Shown: positions 6,906 to 15,600, numbered from the stretch's first letter. The stretch is 19,908 bases of DNA from JBFEUI01 sp041547565 (GCA_041547565.1 JBFEUI010000044.1:1-19908); one strand, 5' to 3'. Program-made: numbers and translations. The notes: generated by a model from the letters alone, not told the origin.

Positions 6906-7703
6906 CTAGCTATCTGATGCGGATTTTTTCGCCAGCAGCTTGTTGATGGCGCGCGCCGCGGCGACGAAGCCGAAACTGGCGGTCACCATGGTGGCCGAGC
7001 CGTAGCCGAAATTGCAGTCCAGGTTCACCCCCTTGACGCCCGGCTTGCGCTGGCAGACCGTGCCGTCCTCCTTGGGATAGACGTGCTGTTCGGTGGAGAA
7101 GACACAATCGACACCGAAGCGGCTCTTGGGATTGCGGCTGTAGCCGTAGTGGCTGCGCAGGCGGTGGCGCACCTTGGCGGCGAGCGGGTCGTTGTGGGTA
7201 CGGCTGAGGTCGGTCACCTCGATACGGGTCGGATCGGTCAGTCCCCCCGCCCCGCCGGTGGTAATGACGTTGATCTTGTGGCGCCGGCAGTAGTGGATCA
7301 GCGCGGCCTTATGGCGGATGGCGTCGATGGCGTCGATAACGTAGTCATAGCCGTTGGCAAGATGGCGCTCGACGTTGCCCTCGGTCAGCAGATCATCGAC
7401 AGCGTTGACCCGGCAGCCCGGATTGATCTGTTTGACACGCTCGGCCATCACCAGCACCTTGGACTGGTCGACCGTGGCCGTCAGGGTGTGCAACTGGCGG
7501 TTCATGTTGCTCAGGCTGATATCATCGTGATCGATAAGCGTGATCTGGCCGATACCGCTGCGCGCCAGCGCCTCGGCCACCCAGGAGCCGACACCGCCGA
7601 TACCCACGACACAGAAGTGTGCCTGCCTCAATATCTCGCTGCCCGCGACACCGTAGAGCCGCGTGATGCCCCCGAAGCGCTGAGAAAAATCCGTGTCAGA
7701 CAT
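6906..7703 (-). CDS. tcdA: tRNA threonylcarbamoyladenosine dehydratase
   Basis: 265 residues, an E1/ThiF-like ATP-dependent enzyme (also called CsdL or YgdL). It cyclises N6-threonylcarbamoyladenosine at position 37 of ANN-decoding tRNAs to ct6A. Motifs include the N-terminal SQRFGGITRLYG, the nucleotide-binding GIGGVGSWVAEALARSG (34-50), LIDHDDISLSNMNRQ (57-70), and VDCVFSTE (199-205). In Escherichia coli TcdA the equivalent CVFS cysteine is important for activity. I set the start at the ATG at 7703 (MSDTDFSQRFGG), which matches the known length (about 268). The frame stays open much further upstream, to 8480, but that part runs antisense to the peptidase gene and shows no family features. 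A weak GGTGGA lies upstream of the ATG. Confidence 0.93.
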   Translation of the reverse strand: MSDTDFSQRFGGITRLYGVAGSEILRQAHFCVVGIGGVGSWVAEALARSGIGQITLIDHDDISLSNMNRQLHTLTATVDQSKVLVMAERVKQINPGCRVNAVDDLLTEGNVERHLANGYDYVIDAIDAIRHKAALIHYCRRHKINVITTGGAGGLTDPTRIEVTDLSRTHNDPLAAKVRHRLRSHYGYSRNPKSRFGVDCVFSTEQHVYPKEDGTVCQRKPGVKGVNLDCNFGYGSATMVTASFGFVAAARAINKLLAKKSASDS

Positions 7704-7892
7704 AAAGCCAATTCCACCCGTGTAAAAAGCCCTACCGCGGCACCATTTTAACGCGTTCACCGCTGCAGGCATAAAATATCCGGCCGTCAACGCACCGGTG
7801 CGACTCTTAATACGCCGCCTAACTTGATATAGTTCCCGCTTCGCCCCCATTACATATAATCCAATACCTGAATTAAGGAAGCCGAAATACCC
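7704..7892 (+). promoter_or_regulatory. Divergent intergenic region with a TATAAT box
   Basis: 189 bases between tcdA (minus) and the M16C peptidase gene (plus). A perfect -10 hexamer TATAAT lies at 7855-7860, 32 bases before the peptidase ATG, with an AAGGAAG ribosome-binding site at 7875-7881. No good -35 box is found at 16-18 bases. A TTGATA at 7824-7829 is 25 bases away from the -10 box, too far. No obvious promoter for tcdA was recognised. Confidence 0.45.
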
Positions 7893-10820
7893 ATGAGCGA
7901 CATACTGCCGCAAGCACACAGCGCCTTCACCCCCCTGCGCGCCAGCGCCATCGCCTCGCTCAATGTCGAGGTGCAGGAGTTCGAACACAGCCAGACCGGT
8001 GCACGCCATATCCACCTTGCCGCCGATGACGACCAGAACGCCTTCCTGGTGGCCTTCCGCACGGTGCCCCAGGACTCGACCGGCGTGGCCCACATCCTGG
8101 AGCACACCAGCCTCTGCGGCAGCGACAAATTCCCGGTACGCGATCCGTTTTTCATGATGACACGGCGCTCGCTCAACACCTTCATGAATGCCTTTACCGC
8201 CGCCGACTGGACCGCCTACCCCTTTGCCAGCCGCAACCGCAAGGATTTTGACAACCTGCTGCAGGTCTATCTCGATGCGGTATTCCATCCCAGCCTGAAC
8301 GAACTCGATTTCGCCCAGGAGGGCCATCGCGTGGAGTTTGCCGAGCCCGGCAACCCGGACAGTGCCCTGGTGTTCAAGGGCGTGGTGTTCAACGAGATGA
8401 AGGGGGCCATGAGCTCCCCGGTCTCGGCCCTGTGGCAGAGCCTGAGCCGCGAACTGTTCCCCACCATCACCTACCACCACAACTCAGGCGGTGATCCGGC
8501 CCATATCCCGGACCTCAGTTACGCGCAGCTCAAGGCCTTCCATGCCCGCCACTACCACCCCTCCAACTCGCTGTTCATCACCTACGGCGATATTCCGGCG
8601 ACCGAACACCAGGCGCGGATGCACGATCTGGCCCTGGCGGGCTTCGGGCGCGAGACGATGGATATCGCGGTACCCGATGAGCAGCGTTTCACCCGGCCAC
8701 AGTACGTGGAAGACCGCTACGCCCTCGACGGCGATGAGGAGACGGCAAACAAGACCCACACCGTGGTGGGCTGGCTGCTCGACAAGAGTATCGATGCCGA
8801 GGCGATGATGCGTGCCCACCTGCTCTCGGGTGTGCTGCTGGACAACGGCGCCTCCCCCCTGCGCCGCGCCCTCGAGACAACGGAGCTGGGCAGTGCACCC
8901 TCCCCGCTGTGCGGTCTGCAGGATTCGAGCCGCGAGATGGTCTTCGCCTGCGGGGTCGAGGGCTCCAATCCGGAGCAGGCTGAGGCGGTCGAGGCACTGG
9001 TGCTCGAGGTGCTGGAACAGGTGGCCGAACAGGGCATGCCGCAAGAGATGGTCGAGGCGGTGCTACACCAGTTGGAGCTCTCCCAGCGCGAGGTCAGCGG
9101 CGACGGTTTCCCCTACGGCCTGCAGCTGATGGTCCATGCCCTCAGCCCGACCCTGCACGGTGCCGACCCGGTCAAGGTGCTCGATATCGATCCCATCCTC
9201 AACACCCTGCGTGAGCAGATCAGGGACCCTGGATTCATCAAGGGGCTGGCACGCGAGCTGCTGGACAATCCGCACCGGGTGCGGCTGGTGATGTCACCCG
9301 ACACCGGGTTGAGCGCCGCGCGCGCTGCCGCGGAGGCCGAACGCCTGGCGCAAACGAAGGCGGCCCTGGGCGAGGAAGAGAAACAGTACATTATCCGCCA
9401 GGCCGCCGAGCTGGCGGCACGGCAAACCAGCCAGGACGACCCCGAGATGCTCCCCAGGGTCGGCCTGGAGGATATCCCTGAGGAACTGACGATTCCGGGC
9501 GGCGAGGAGAAAGAGCTGGCCGCGATGCCAGCCACCTGGTTCTCCCGCGGCACCAACGGTCTGGTCTACCAGCAGATCGTGGTCGAGCTGCCGCAGCTGG
9601 AGCCGGAACTGGCCGAACTGGTGCCGCTGCTGGGCGATGTGATGACGGAGGTCGGCAGCGGAGGACGCGACTACCTGGAGACACAGGCACTACAGTCCGC
9701 CCTCACAGGCGGCATCGGTGCGCACGTCACGGTGCGCGGTGCGGTCGATGACGTCAACCGCAGTCGCGGGCTGTTCGTGGTCTCCGGTAAGGCACTGGTG
9801 CGCAACCAGCAAGCGCTGACCGATCTGATGCAGGAGACCTTCGACACGGCACGCTTCGACGAACTCGACAGGCTGCGCGAACTGGTCACCCAGGAGCGCA
9901 TGCACCGGGAACAGGGTGTCACCAGTCAGGGACACAGCTTGGCCATGTCGGCCGCGGCCAGCCGCATCGCCCCCGTCGCAGGCCTGAACCACCGCTGGCA
10001 CGGACTGCAGGGCATCAAGCGGCTCAAGGCACTGGATGACAGCCTCAAGGATCAGGATGCGCTGCAACATCTGGCCGACAGGCTGGGCGCGCTGCGTGAC
10101 CGCCTGCTGCAGGCACCACGCCAGTTCCTGCTCATCGGTGAGGCCGAGCAGCAGGCGGCCATCGAGGCGGTGCTGGCCGGACGCTGGCAGGGAAGCCGTC
10201 AGGGTGGGGAGCAGGCAAACTTTATTGCTGAGAAGGTGACGGGCATCACCCGCGAGGCCTGGAGCACCTCCACCCAGGTCAACTTCTGCTCCCGCGCCTA
10301 CCCCACGGTGGCCGCCGACCACCCCGATGCCCCGGCACTGATGGTGCTGGCCGGTTTCCTGCGCAACAACTACCTGCACCGTGCCGTGCGCGAACAGGGC
10401 GGTGCCTATGGCGGCGGCGCCAGCCTCGATCTCGACTCCGGTGCCTTCCGCTTCTACTCCTATCGCGACCCGCGCCTGGCCGAGACGCTGGCCGACTTCG
10501 ACGCCTCCATCCGCTGGCTGCTGGACAACGAGCACGAGTGGCGGCTGGTGGAAGAGGCGATTCTGGGTGTCATCAGCGCCATCGACAAGCCGGCCTCGCC
10601 CGCCGGCGAGGCGAAAAAGGCCTTTCATGCCGCCCTGCACGGCCGCACGCCCGAGCAGCGCCGCCGCTTCCGCAGCCGCGTGCTGAAGGTCACCGCGGCA
10701 GATATGCAGCGTGTGGCCGAGCTCTACCTCAAGCCGGAGCATGCCCATACCGCCGTGATCAGCGATCCCAGGACCCTGGAAAGCCATGCGGAACTGGGAT
10801 TGGACATCATTAATCTGTAA
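7893..10820 (+). CDS. M16C metallopeptidase, presequence protease (PreP)-like
   Basis: 975 residues, the full length of the PreP/Cym1 branch of the insulinase superfamily. The inverted zinc motif HxxEH is present as His67-Ile-Leu-Glu70-His71 (VAHILEHTSLCG). The third zinc ligand is Glu168 in GVVFNEMKGAMSSP. RDPFFMMTRRSLNTFMNAFTA is another hallmark of the family. The C-terminal half carries REQGGAYGGGAS, equivalent to the substrate-binding segment of the inactive half of these clamshell proteases. In organelles PreP degrades targeting peptides and other unstructured peptides of up to about 65 residues. The bacterial role is probably clearance of cytoplasmic peptides. There is no signal peptide. 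The ATG follows AAGGAAG. The stop is 11 bases before the ABC ATPase gene, which suggests an operon. Confidence 0.93.
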   Translation: MSDILPQAHSAFTPLRASAIASLNVEVQEFEHSQTGARHIHLAADDDQNAFLVAFRTVPQDSTGVAHILEHTSLCGSDKFPVRDPFFMMTRRSLNTFMNAFTAADWTAYPFASRNRKDFDNLLQVYLDAVFHPSLNELDFAQEGHRVEFAEPGNPDSALVFKGVVFNEMKGAMSSPVSALWQSLSRELFPTITYHHNSGGDPAHIPDLSYAQLKAFHARHYHPSNSLFITYGDIPATEHQARMHDLALAGFGRETMDIAVPDEQRFTRPQYVEDRYALDGDEETANKTHTVVGWLLDKSIDAEAMMRAHLLSGVLLDNGASPLRRALETTELGSAPSPLCGLQDSSREMVFACGVEGSNPEQAEAVEALVLEVLEQVAEQGMPQEMVEAVLHQLELSQREVSGDGFPYGLQLMVHALSPTLHGADPVKVLDIDPILNTLREQIRDPGFIKGLARELLDNPHRVRLVMSPDTGLSAARAAAEAERLAQTKAALGEEEKQYIIRQAAELAARQTSQDDPEMLPRVGLEDIPEELTIPGGEEKELAAMPATWFSRGTNGLVYQQIVVELPQLEPELAELVPLLGDVMTEVGSGGRDYLETQALQSALTGGIGAHVTVRGAVDDVNRSRGLFVVSGKALVRNQQALTDLMQETFDTARFDELDRLRELVTQERMHREQGVTSQGHSLAMSAAASRIAPVAGLNHRWHGLQGIKRLKALDDSLKDQDALQHLADRLGALRDRLLQAPRQFLLIGEAEQQAAIEAVLAGRWQGSRQGGEQANFIAEKVTGITREAWSTSTQVNFCSRAYPTVAADHPDAPALMVLAGFLRNNYLHRAVREQGGAYGGGASLDLDSGAFRFYSYRDPRLAETLADFDASIRWLLDNEHEWRLVEEAILGVISAIDKPASPAGEAKKAFHAALHGRTPEQRRRFRSRVLKVTAADMQRVAELYLKPEHAHTAVISDPRTLESHAELGLDIINL

Positions 10821-10831
10821 ATTGCACTGTC

Positions 10832-11758
10832 ATGAGCACGGCACTGGAAATTGAGGGTCTGCGCAAGACCTACGGAAATCGGTTTGAGGCCCTGAAGGGG
10901 ATCGACATGCGTGTCGACGAGGGGGATTTCTTCGCCCTGCTCGGCCCCAACGGCGCCGGCAAATCGACCACCATCGGTATCATCACCTCGCTGGTCAACA
11001 AAACCGCCGGCAAGGTACGGGTGTTTGACGCCGACCTCGACAGCGAGCCGATGCGCGTCAAGCGCTACCTCGGCCTGGTGCCGCAGGAGTTCAACTTCAA
11101 CCAGTTCGAACCGGTGGAGGAGATCGTCCTCAACCAGGGCGGCTATTACGGCGTGGAGCCGAAACTGGCCCGCGAACGCTGCGAGTGGGCGCTGAAAAAA
11201 CTCGGGCTGTGGGAGAAGCGCCACGGCATGGCACGCATGCTCTCGGGCGGCATGAAGCGGCGGCTGATGATCGCCCGCTCCCTGGTGCACGAACCCCGGC
11301 TGCTGATCCTCGACGAGCCGACCGCGGGGGTCGATATCGAACTGCGCCGCTCCATGTGGCGGTTCCTGCGCGAGGTCAACGATAGCGGCACCACCATTAT
11401 CCTCACCACCCACTATCTGGAAGAGGCGGAGATGCTGTGCCGCAACGTGGCCATCATTGACCATGGCAACATCATCGAGAACACCAGCATCAAGGCCCTG
11501 ATCCAGAAACTCGACCGCGAGACCTTCGTGCTTGACCTGCGCGCACCGATCGCCAGCGCACCGACACTGGAGTGCGGCTACCCGCTGCGACTGGTGGACC
11601 CGCAGACCCTGGAGGTCGAGGTGCACCGCGACCAGGGGCTGAACAATGTCTTCAGTGAACTGGGCAAGGCCGGGCTGGAGGTGATCTCGATGCGCAACAA
11701 GGCCAACCGCCTGGAGGAGCTGTTCCTCGATCTGGTGAAAAACGGGGGGTCGGCATGA
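10832..11758 (+). CDS. yadG: ABC transporter ATP-binding protein, YadG-like
   Basis: 308 residues, the same length as Escherichia coli YadG and very similar to it throughout (for example ALLGPNGAGKSTTIGI and IELRRSMWRFL). Walker A is GPNGAGKST (38-46), the Q-loop Gln is in LVPQEFNF, the signature is LSGGMKRR (137-144), Walker B is LLILDEP (157-163), and the switch His is in TTHYLEEAE. The C-terminus MRNKANRLEELF is also YadG-like. It would power an ABC-2 type exporter with the next gene product; the substrate of YadGH is not established. Its ATG lies 11 bases after the peptidase stop, and its stop overlaps the permease start (ATGA). Confidence 0.93.
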   Translation: MSTALEIEGLRKTYGNRFEALKGIDMRVDEGDFFALLGPNGAGKSTTIGIITSLVNKTAGKVRVFDADLDSEPMRVKRYLGLVPQEFNFNQFEPVEEIVLNQGGYYGVEPKLARERCEWALKKLGLWEKRHGMARMLSGGMKRRLMIARSLVHEPRLLILDEPTAGVDIELRRSMWRFLREVNDSGTTIILTTHYLEEAEMLCRNVAIIDHGNIIENTSIKALIQKLDRETFVLDLRAPIASAPTLECGYPLRLVDPQTLEVEVHRDQGLNNVFSELGKAGLEVISMRNKANRLEELFLDLVKNGGSA

Positions 11759-12534
11759 GCGGCAAGTGGCGCCATTACCAGATCGCCTTTAACACCATTT
11801 TCATCAAGGAGATCCGCCGTTTTGCGCGCATCTGGGTGCAGACCATTCTGCCGCCGGTGATCACCACGGCGCTCTATTTCGTGATCTTCGGCCAGCTCAT
11901 CGGCTCGCAGCTGGCGCCCATCGACGGCTACCGCTACATGGACTACATCGTGCCGGGGCTGATCCTGATGAGTATTATCACCAACTCCTACGCCAACGTG
12001 GTCTCATCGTTCTACGGCTCCAAGTTCGGCCGCCACGTGGAGGAGCTGATCATCTCCCCCATCCCCTATTCGCTGATCGTCATCGGTTATGTCGCCGGCG
12101 GCGTGGCGCGCGGGCTTATCGTCGGACTGATGGTCACCCTGGTCGCCGCCTTTTTCACCGACCTGCACCTGCACAACCTGTCGGTGACCCTGAGCGTGGT
12201 GCTGTTGACCTCCATTCTGTTTGCCCTGGGCGGTTTCATTAACGCCATCTACGCCAACAGCTTCGATGACATCACCATCATCCCCACCTTCGTACTCACA
12301 CCGCTGACCTATCTGGGCGGTATCTTCTACTCGGTCGCCATGCTGCCCGAATTCTGGCAGAAGCTGTCACTGGCCAACCCGATCCTCTACATGGTCAACA
12401 CCTTCCGCTATGGCCTGCTGGGTGTCTCGGATATCGACCTGACCGTCGCCTACAGCGTGATCTTGGCCTTCATTGCCGCCCTCTACGGCTTCAGCCTGTT
12501 CCTGTTGAAAAAGGGGATCGGCACGCGCAGTTAG
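11755..12534 (+). CDS. yadH: ABC-2 type transporter permease, YadH-like
   Basis: 259 residues with about six membrane helices, close to Escherichia coli YadH in length and sequence. Examples are RIWVQTILPPVITTALYFVI and the C-terminal ABC-2 motif region FVLTPLTYLGGIFYSVAMLP, followed by NPILYMVNTFRYGLLG. The protein sits in the inner membrane and pairs with the YadG-like ATPase as a half-size exporter. Its start codon overlaps the preceding stop by four bases, so the two genes are translationally coupled. The substrate is unknown; a lipid, glycolipid or drug is possible for this family. The gene converges on feoC. Confidence 0.92.
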   Translation: MSGKWRHYQIAFNTIFIKEIRRFARIWVQTILPPVITTALYFVIFGQLIGSQLAPIDGYRYMDYIVPGLILMSIITNSYANVVSSFYGSKFGRHVEELIISPIPYSLIVIGYVAGGVARGLIVGLMVTLVAAFFTDLHLHNLSVTLSVVLLTSILFALGGFINAIYANSFDDITIIPTFVLTPLTYLGGIFYSVAMLPEFWQKLSLANPILYMVNTFRYGLLGVSDIDLTVAYSVILAFIAALYGFSLFLLKKGIGTRS

Positions 12535-12579
12535 CACCGCGGCATGAATCTCTGGCCGCAATCACGAATAAGCGGCTAT

Positions 12580-12598
12580 GCGGGCAGCCAGTGCCCGC
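12580..12598. other. GC-rich hairpin between convergent yadH and feoC
   Basis: Perfect inverted repeat GCGGGCA / TGCCCGC with the 5-base spacer GCCAG, in the 72 bases between two converging stop codons. No T run follows on either strand, so it is not a canonical intrinsic terminator. It may pause RNA polymerase or stabilise the 3' ends of the messages. Confidence 0.45.
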
Positions 12599-12606
12599 GG
12601 CAGGCG

Positions 12607-12894
12607 CTACTCTTCGTGGCAGCGCTGGTCCGGCACGAACTTGACGGGCGTGGCCGCTGACGACGTTGCCCCATCAGCGACCCACTCGAACACCTCGGTT
12701 GCGGCATCGTCACACTTGTTGCACGCGCTACCACAGGCGGCGCCCGCCATGTGCTTGACCACCTTCCCCTTCCTGATCCAGTGATCCAGCATGCCGCGCA
12801 CCGCATCGGGCTCCGAGTCAAAATGCAGGGCGATGTCGTTCAGCGTGGCGTGGTGGCGCTCAATCAGGTAACGCTTGATATCCGACAGGATCAT
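12607..12894 (-). CDS. feoC: FeoC-type winged-helix protein of the ferrous iron operon
   Basis: 95 residues. The first 48 (MILSDIKRYLIERHHATLND onward) form a small winged helix typical of FeoC. A cysteine cluster follows with Cys54, Cys58 and Cys61 (CGSACNKC) and Cys92 near the C-terminus. Such cysteines bind an oxygen-sensitive iron-sulfur cluster in studied FeoC proteins, and FeoC protects FeoB from proteolysis or modulates its activity. The start at 12894 overlaps the feoB stop by four bases (ATGA), which strongly supports it over the upstream in-frame Met at 12945. It is the last gene of the feo operon. Confidence 0.88.
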   Translation of the reverse strand: MILSDIKRYLIERHHATLNDIALHFDSEPDAVRGMLDHWIRKGKVVKHMAGAACGSACNKCDDAATEVFEWVADGATSSAATPVKFVPDQRCHEE

Positions 12895-15203
12895 GGCCTG
12901 GCCCCTGTCGCCAGGGCGGTCTTCTCCCCGCCGCGTCTGGCCCAAACCCGCATCCCGCCGAACACCACGACATAAAGCACGCCAATGCCGGCAATCCAGG
13001 CGGTGGAGCTGGCCGCATGCTGTTCGAAGGTGGCGGTCTGATAAAACAGTGTGGCAGTGGTATAGGCCACACCGCTTGCCCAGACCACCACGAACAGTGC
13101 CCAGCGTGAACTGGTTTCCCGGATAATGGCGCCGATGGTGGCAACACAGGGCGAATAGAGCAAAATAAACAGCAGGTAGGCGAAGGCCGCCTCCTTGCCC
13201 ACAAAGCGTGCCGACATGGTGCCGAAGATCCCCTCACTCACCGCCTGCACCTCGGCGGCCGCTTCGATATCGCTGATATCGCCGATGTCCAGACCGAGTG
13301 GATCGAGGATATTTTCTGCCACCCCGCGCAGGTTTTCCGGCACGGTGGCCGCAGCCTCCATCAGGGCGCCCCACAGATTGAACTCATCTGTCTCACCACT
13401 CTGGCCGGCCTCCTCGGCCGCGATGCGGGTGTAGAGCGAGTCGAGGGTGCCGACCACCACCTCCTTGGCCAGCACCCCGGTGAAGATGCCGACCGTGGCG
13501 GGCCAGTTCTCCTCATGGATGCCCATGGGCTCGAAGATCGGTGTCACCGCCTTGCCGACTGCACTCAAGACAGAGTGTTCACTGTCCTGGTTGCCAAAAG
13601 ATCCGTCCGTGCCCATGGAGTTGACCACATTCAGCGCCAGCACCATGAACACGATCACCTTGCCCGCATCACGGATAAAGACCTTGACCCGGTCCCAGGT
13701 ACGCAGCAGCACACCGCGCAGCGTCGGCAGGTGGTAGGGCGGCAGTTCCATCATAAAGCCGCTGCTCTCACCCGCCAGCAGGGTCTGTTTCATAATCAGC
13801 CCGGAGAGAATGGCGATGGTAATGCCGATGAGGTAGAGACTGAACACGACATTCTGCCCGTTGATCGGGAAGAATGCGGCGGCAAACAGCGCATAGACCG
13901 GCAGGCGTGCCCCGCACGACATAAAAGGATTCATCAGGATCGTCAGCTTGCGCTCGCGCGGATTCTCCAGGGTACGGGTCGCCATCACCGCCGGCACGTT
14001 GCAACCGAAACCGACGATCAGCGGCACAAAGGCCTTACCGGGCAGACCGATAGCACGCATGAAGCGGTCCATGACAAAGGCGGCACGCGCCATATAGCCA
14101 CTGTCCTCCAGAAATGAGAGAAACAGGTAGAGGCAGGCGATGATGGGAATGAAGGTCGCCACCACCTGGATGCCGCCACCGGCACCGTCGGCCACCAACA
14201 CCACCAGCCACTCCGGCAGACCCCAGCCGCGCAACAGGGTGCCCAGTCCGTCGACAAACAGCGCACCGGCCACGCCGTCGAAAAAGTCGATAAAGGCGCT
14301 GCCTATATTGATGGTGAACATGAACATCAGGTAGATGACAAACAAAAAGATGGGGATACCGACAATGCGATTCAGCACCAGCCGATCGATACGATCGGTG
14401 AGGGTCCGGCCCACCTTGCCCCGCTCGCTGATCACCTGGGTGGCCAGGGCATGGGCGTGACCGTAGCGGGCATCGGCAATGTGAATATCGGCCTCCTCGC
14501 CGGCACGCTCCTCGATCATCTGCTGCCAGTGGACAAGCTGCTCCCTGATCTCATCCCCGGCAATGGCCAGGGCATGGGCATCCCCCTCCAGCAGCTTGAG
14601 CGCAAACCAGCGGCAGTTCGCCTGCTTGCACTTGCCCTGCAATGCCTCCTTCAGCTCGGTGATCGCCTGCTCGACCGCATCCTCGTGTACCACCTCAAAA
14701 CCGTGGCTGCCTTTCTCTTGCGCGGCCTGTTTGACCACCCGCTTGAGCTCGTCAATGCCCTCACCGCTAACGGCGACGATGGGCACCACCGGACAGCCCA
14801 GCTTCTCGCTCAACAGCTCCAGGTCCAGACGAATTCCACGGTTGCGCGCCACATCCATCATATTGACGGCGATGACCATCGGCACTCCCATCTCCAGCAG
14901 TTGTACCGTCAGGTAGAGGTTGCGCTCCAGATTGGACGCATCGAGCACATTGATGATGAGCCGCGCCTCACGCGACAGCAGGTAGTCACGGGTTACTTCC
15001 TCATCCAGCGATGAGGCGTCGAGGGAGTAGATGCCGGGCAGGTCAATCACCGTGACCTCATCGCCCAGCAGGTCACAACGCCCCTCCTTGCGGTCGACTG
15101 TCACCCCCGGCCAGTTACCGGTGGTTTGGCGGATGCCGGTCAGTCTGTTGAAGAGCGCGGACTTACCACAGTTGGGATTGCCCGCCACGGCGATGGTTAA
15201 CAT
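12891..15203 (-). CDS. feoB: Ferrous iron transporter FeoB
   Basis: 770 residues, full length. The N-terminal G domain has G1 GNPNCGKS (8-15), the switch region around TTGNWPGVTVDRKEG, G3 DLPG (54-57) and G4 NMMD (114-117). A guanine-dissociation-inhibitor-like helical segment follows. The membrane domain starts near residue 280 (NRIVGIPIFLFVIYLMFMF). It holds two Gate motifs with conserved cysteines: GFGCNVPAVMATRTL with NPFMSCGARLPVYALF, and the later YSPCVATIGAI. FeoB imports Fe(II) across the inner membrane in a process that depends on GTP or other nucleotides, and is most useful under low oxygen. It lies 26 bases after feoA and overlaps feoC by four bases. Confidence 0.98.
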   Translation of the reverse strand: MLTIAVAGNPNCGKSALFNRLTGIRQTTGNWPGVTVDRKEGRCDLLGDEVTVIDLPGIYSLDASSLDEEVTRDYLLSREARLIINVLDASNLERNLYLTVQLLEMGVPMVIAVNMMDVARNRGIRLDLELLSEKLGCPVVPIVAVSGEGIDELKRVVKQAAQEKGSHGFEVVHEDAVEQAITELKEALQGKCKQANCRWFALKLLEGDAHALAIAGDEIREQLVHWQQMIEERAGEEADIHIADARYGHAHALATQVISERGKVGRTLTDRIDRLVLNRIVGIPIFLFVIYLMFMFTINIGSAFIDFFDGVAGALFVDGLGTLLRGWGLPEWLVVLVADGAGGGIQVVATFIPIIACLYLFLSFLEDSGYMARAAFVMDRFMRAIGLPGKAFVPLIVGFGCNVPAVMATRTLENPRERKLTILMNPFMSCGARLPVYALFAAAFFPINGQNVVFSLYLIGITIAILSGLIMKQTLLAGESSGFMMELPPYHLPTLRGVLLRTWDRVKVFIRDAGKVIVFMVLALNVVNSMGTDGSFGNQDSEHSVLSAVGKAVTPIFEPMGIHEENWPATVGIFTGVLAKEVVVGTLDSLYTRIAAEEAGQSGETDEFNLWGALMEAAATVPENLRGVAENILDPLGLDIGDISDIEAAAEVQAVSEGIFGTMSARFVGKEAAFAYLLFILLYSPCVATIGAIIRETSSRWALFVVVWASGVAYTTATLFYQTATFEQHAASSTAWIAGIGVLYVVVFGGMRVWARRGGEKTALATGARP

Positions 15204-15229
15204 GAAAATTCCGACTTTATGATTCTGGA

Positions 15230-15487
15230 CTACTCGACAGGTTCGACAAGGAGTTTGTCGGCGACACTTCCGCCGAGAGCCACTCTCGTACCGGAGCTGA
15301 TAACGACGACGCCACGGCCACGGCGCTGCAGCACGGACACCTCGGAACCTACGCGCAGACCGAGACTCAACAGGCGGCGGGCAAACTGGCGATCACCCTC
15401 GATAGCGGTGATGCGAACATGCGCCCCGACGGCCATGCCGTCAAGCCTCACAGATCCGGTTTGTGTCATGTCAGTCACACTGCCCAC
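15230..15487 (-). CDS. feoA: Ferrous iron transport protein FeoA
   Basis: A small SH3-like cytoplasmic protein (85 residues from the GTG at 15487, or 79 from the ATG at 15469). It shows the FeoA pattern GAHVRITAIEGDRQFARRLLSLGLRVGSEVSVL and a C-terminal half GTRVALGGSVADKLLV. FeoA partners with FeoB and is needed for Fe(II) uptake. The GTG start has AAGG seven bases upstream, a better ribosome-binding site than that of the internal ATG, but the family consensus fits either. Promoter elements lie directly upstream: Fur hexamers, a -10 box and an FNR box. Confidence 0.94.
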   Translation of the reverse strand: MGSVTDMTQTGSVRLDGMAVGAHVRITAIEGDRQFARRLLSLGLRVGSEVSVLQRRGRGVVVISSGTRVALGGSVADKLLVEPVE

Positions 15488-15502
15488 AGTTACGCCTTAA
15501 GT

Positions 15503-15527
15503 ACGAATCATTATCATTAACATTATG
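15503..15527 (-). promoter_or_regulatory. Fur box with tandem hexamers upstream of feoA
   Basis: The plus strand reads CATTAT-CATTAA-CATTAT at 15510-15527, three adjacent Fur hexamers (reverse complement ATAATG-type), with another CATTAT two bases further on. Against the 19-bp Fur box, 15503-15521 matches about 14 bases, including TTATCATTAAC on one side (10 of 11). It lies at and just downstream of the predicted transcription start, a place where iron-loaded Fur would block transcription of feoABC. Confidence 0.85.
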
Positions 15528-15529
15528 CC

Positions 15530-15570
15530 ATTATATTCCGCACAAAAGCCAGTGCATTGATCAGGATCAG
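15530..15570 (-). promoter_or_regulatory. FNR-activated promoter of feoABC
   Basis: TTGAT-CAGG-ATCAG at 15557-15570 matches the FNR consensus TTGAT-N4-ATCAA in nine of ten bases. On the minus strand a perfect -10 box TATAAT lies at 15535-15530, so the site is centred about 40.5-41.5 bases upstream of the start, which is class II geometry. No -35 box is seen, as expected for an activated promoter. In Escherichia coli feo is activated by FNR and repressed by Fur; the same logic is visible here. Confidence 0.75.
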
Positions 15571-15593
15571 CTTCACGCTCCAATGCGGAATAT
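15533..15593. repeat. Perfect 10-bp inverted repeat enclosing the feo FNR box
   Basis: ATATTCCGCA (15533-15542) and TGCGGAATAT (15584-15593) are exact inverted copies, 41 bases apart. The left copy overlaps the feoA -10 box and the FNR box lies between the arms. It could be an extra operator pair, a terminator-like hairpin after the small gene that ends at 15601, or chance. Confidence 0.5.
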
Positions 15594-15600
15594 GCAGGGC

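Noticed and set aside
7824..7837. TTGAT half of an FNR box upstream of the M16C gene
   Set aside because: The second half (TTCCC) does not match ATCAA and the distance to the -10 box does not fit class II spacing.
7704..8480. Upstream extension of the tcdA frame by 259 codons
   Set aside because: It lies antisense to the M16C gene, shows no family motifs, and TcdA proteins start near the MSDTDFSQRFGG segment.
9690..10787. Long minus-strand open frame opposite the peptidase gene
   Set aside because: Open antisense frames of this size are expected in GC-rich coding DNA; the plus-strand peptidase is complete with its catalytic motifs. The same applies to open frames opposite prfC, feoB and the ABC genes.
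12580..12598. Hairpin between yadH and feoC as an intrinsic terminator
   Set aside because: The stem is perfect but no T run follows on either strand; kept only as a hairpin.
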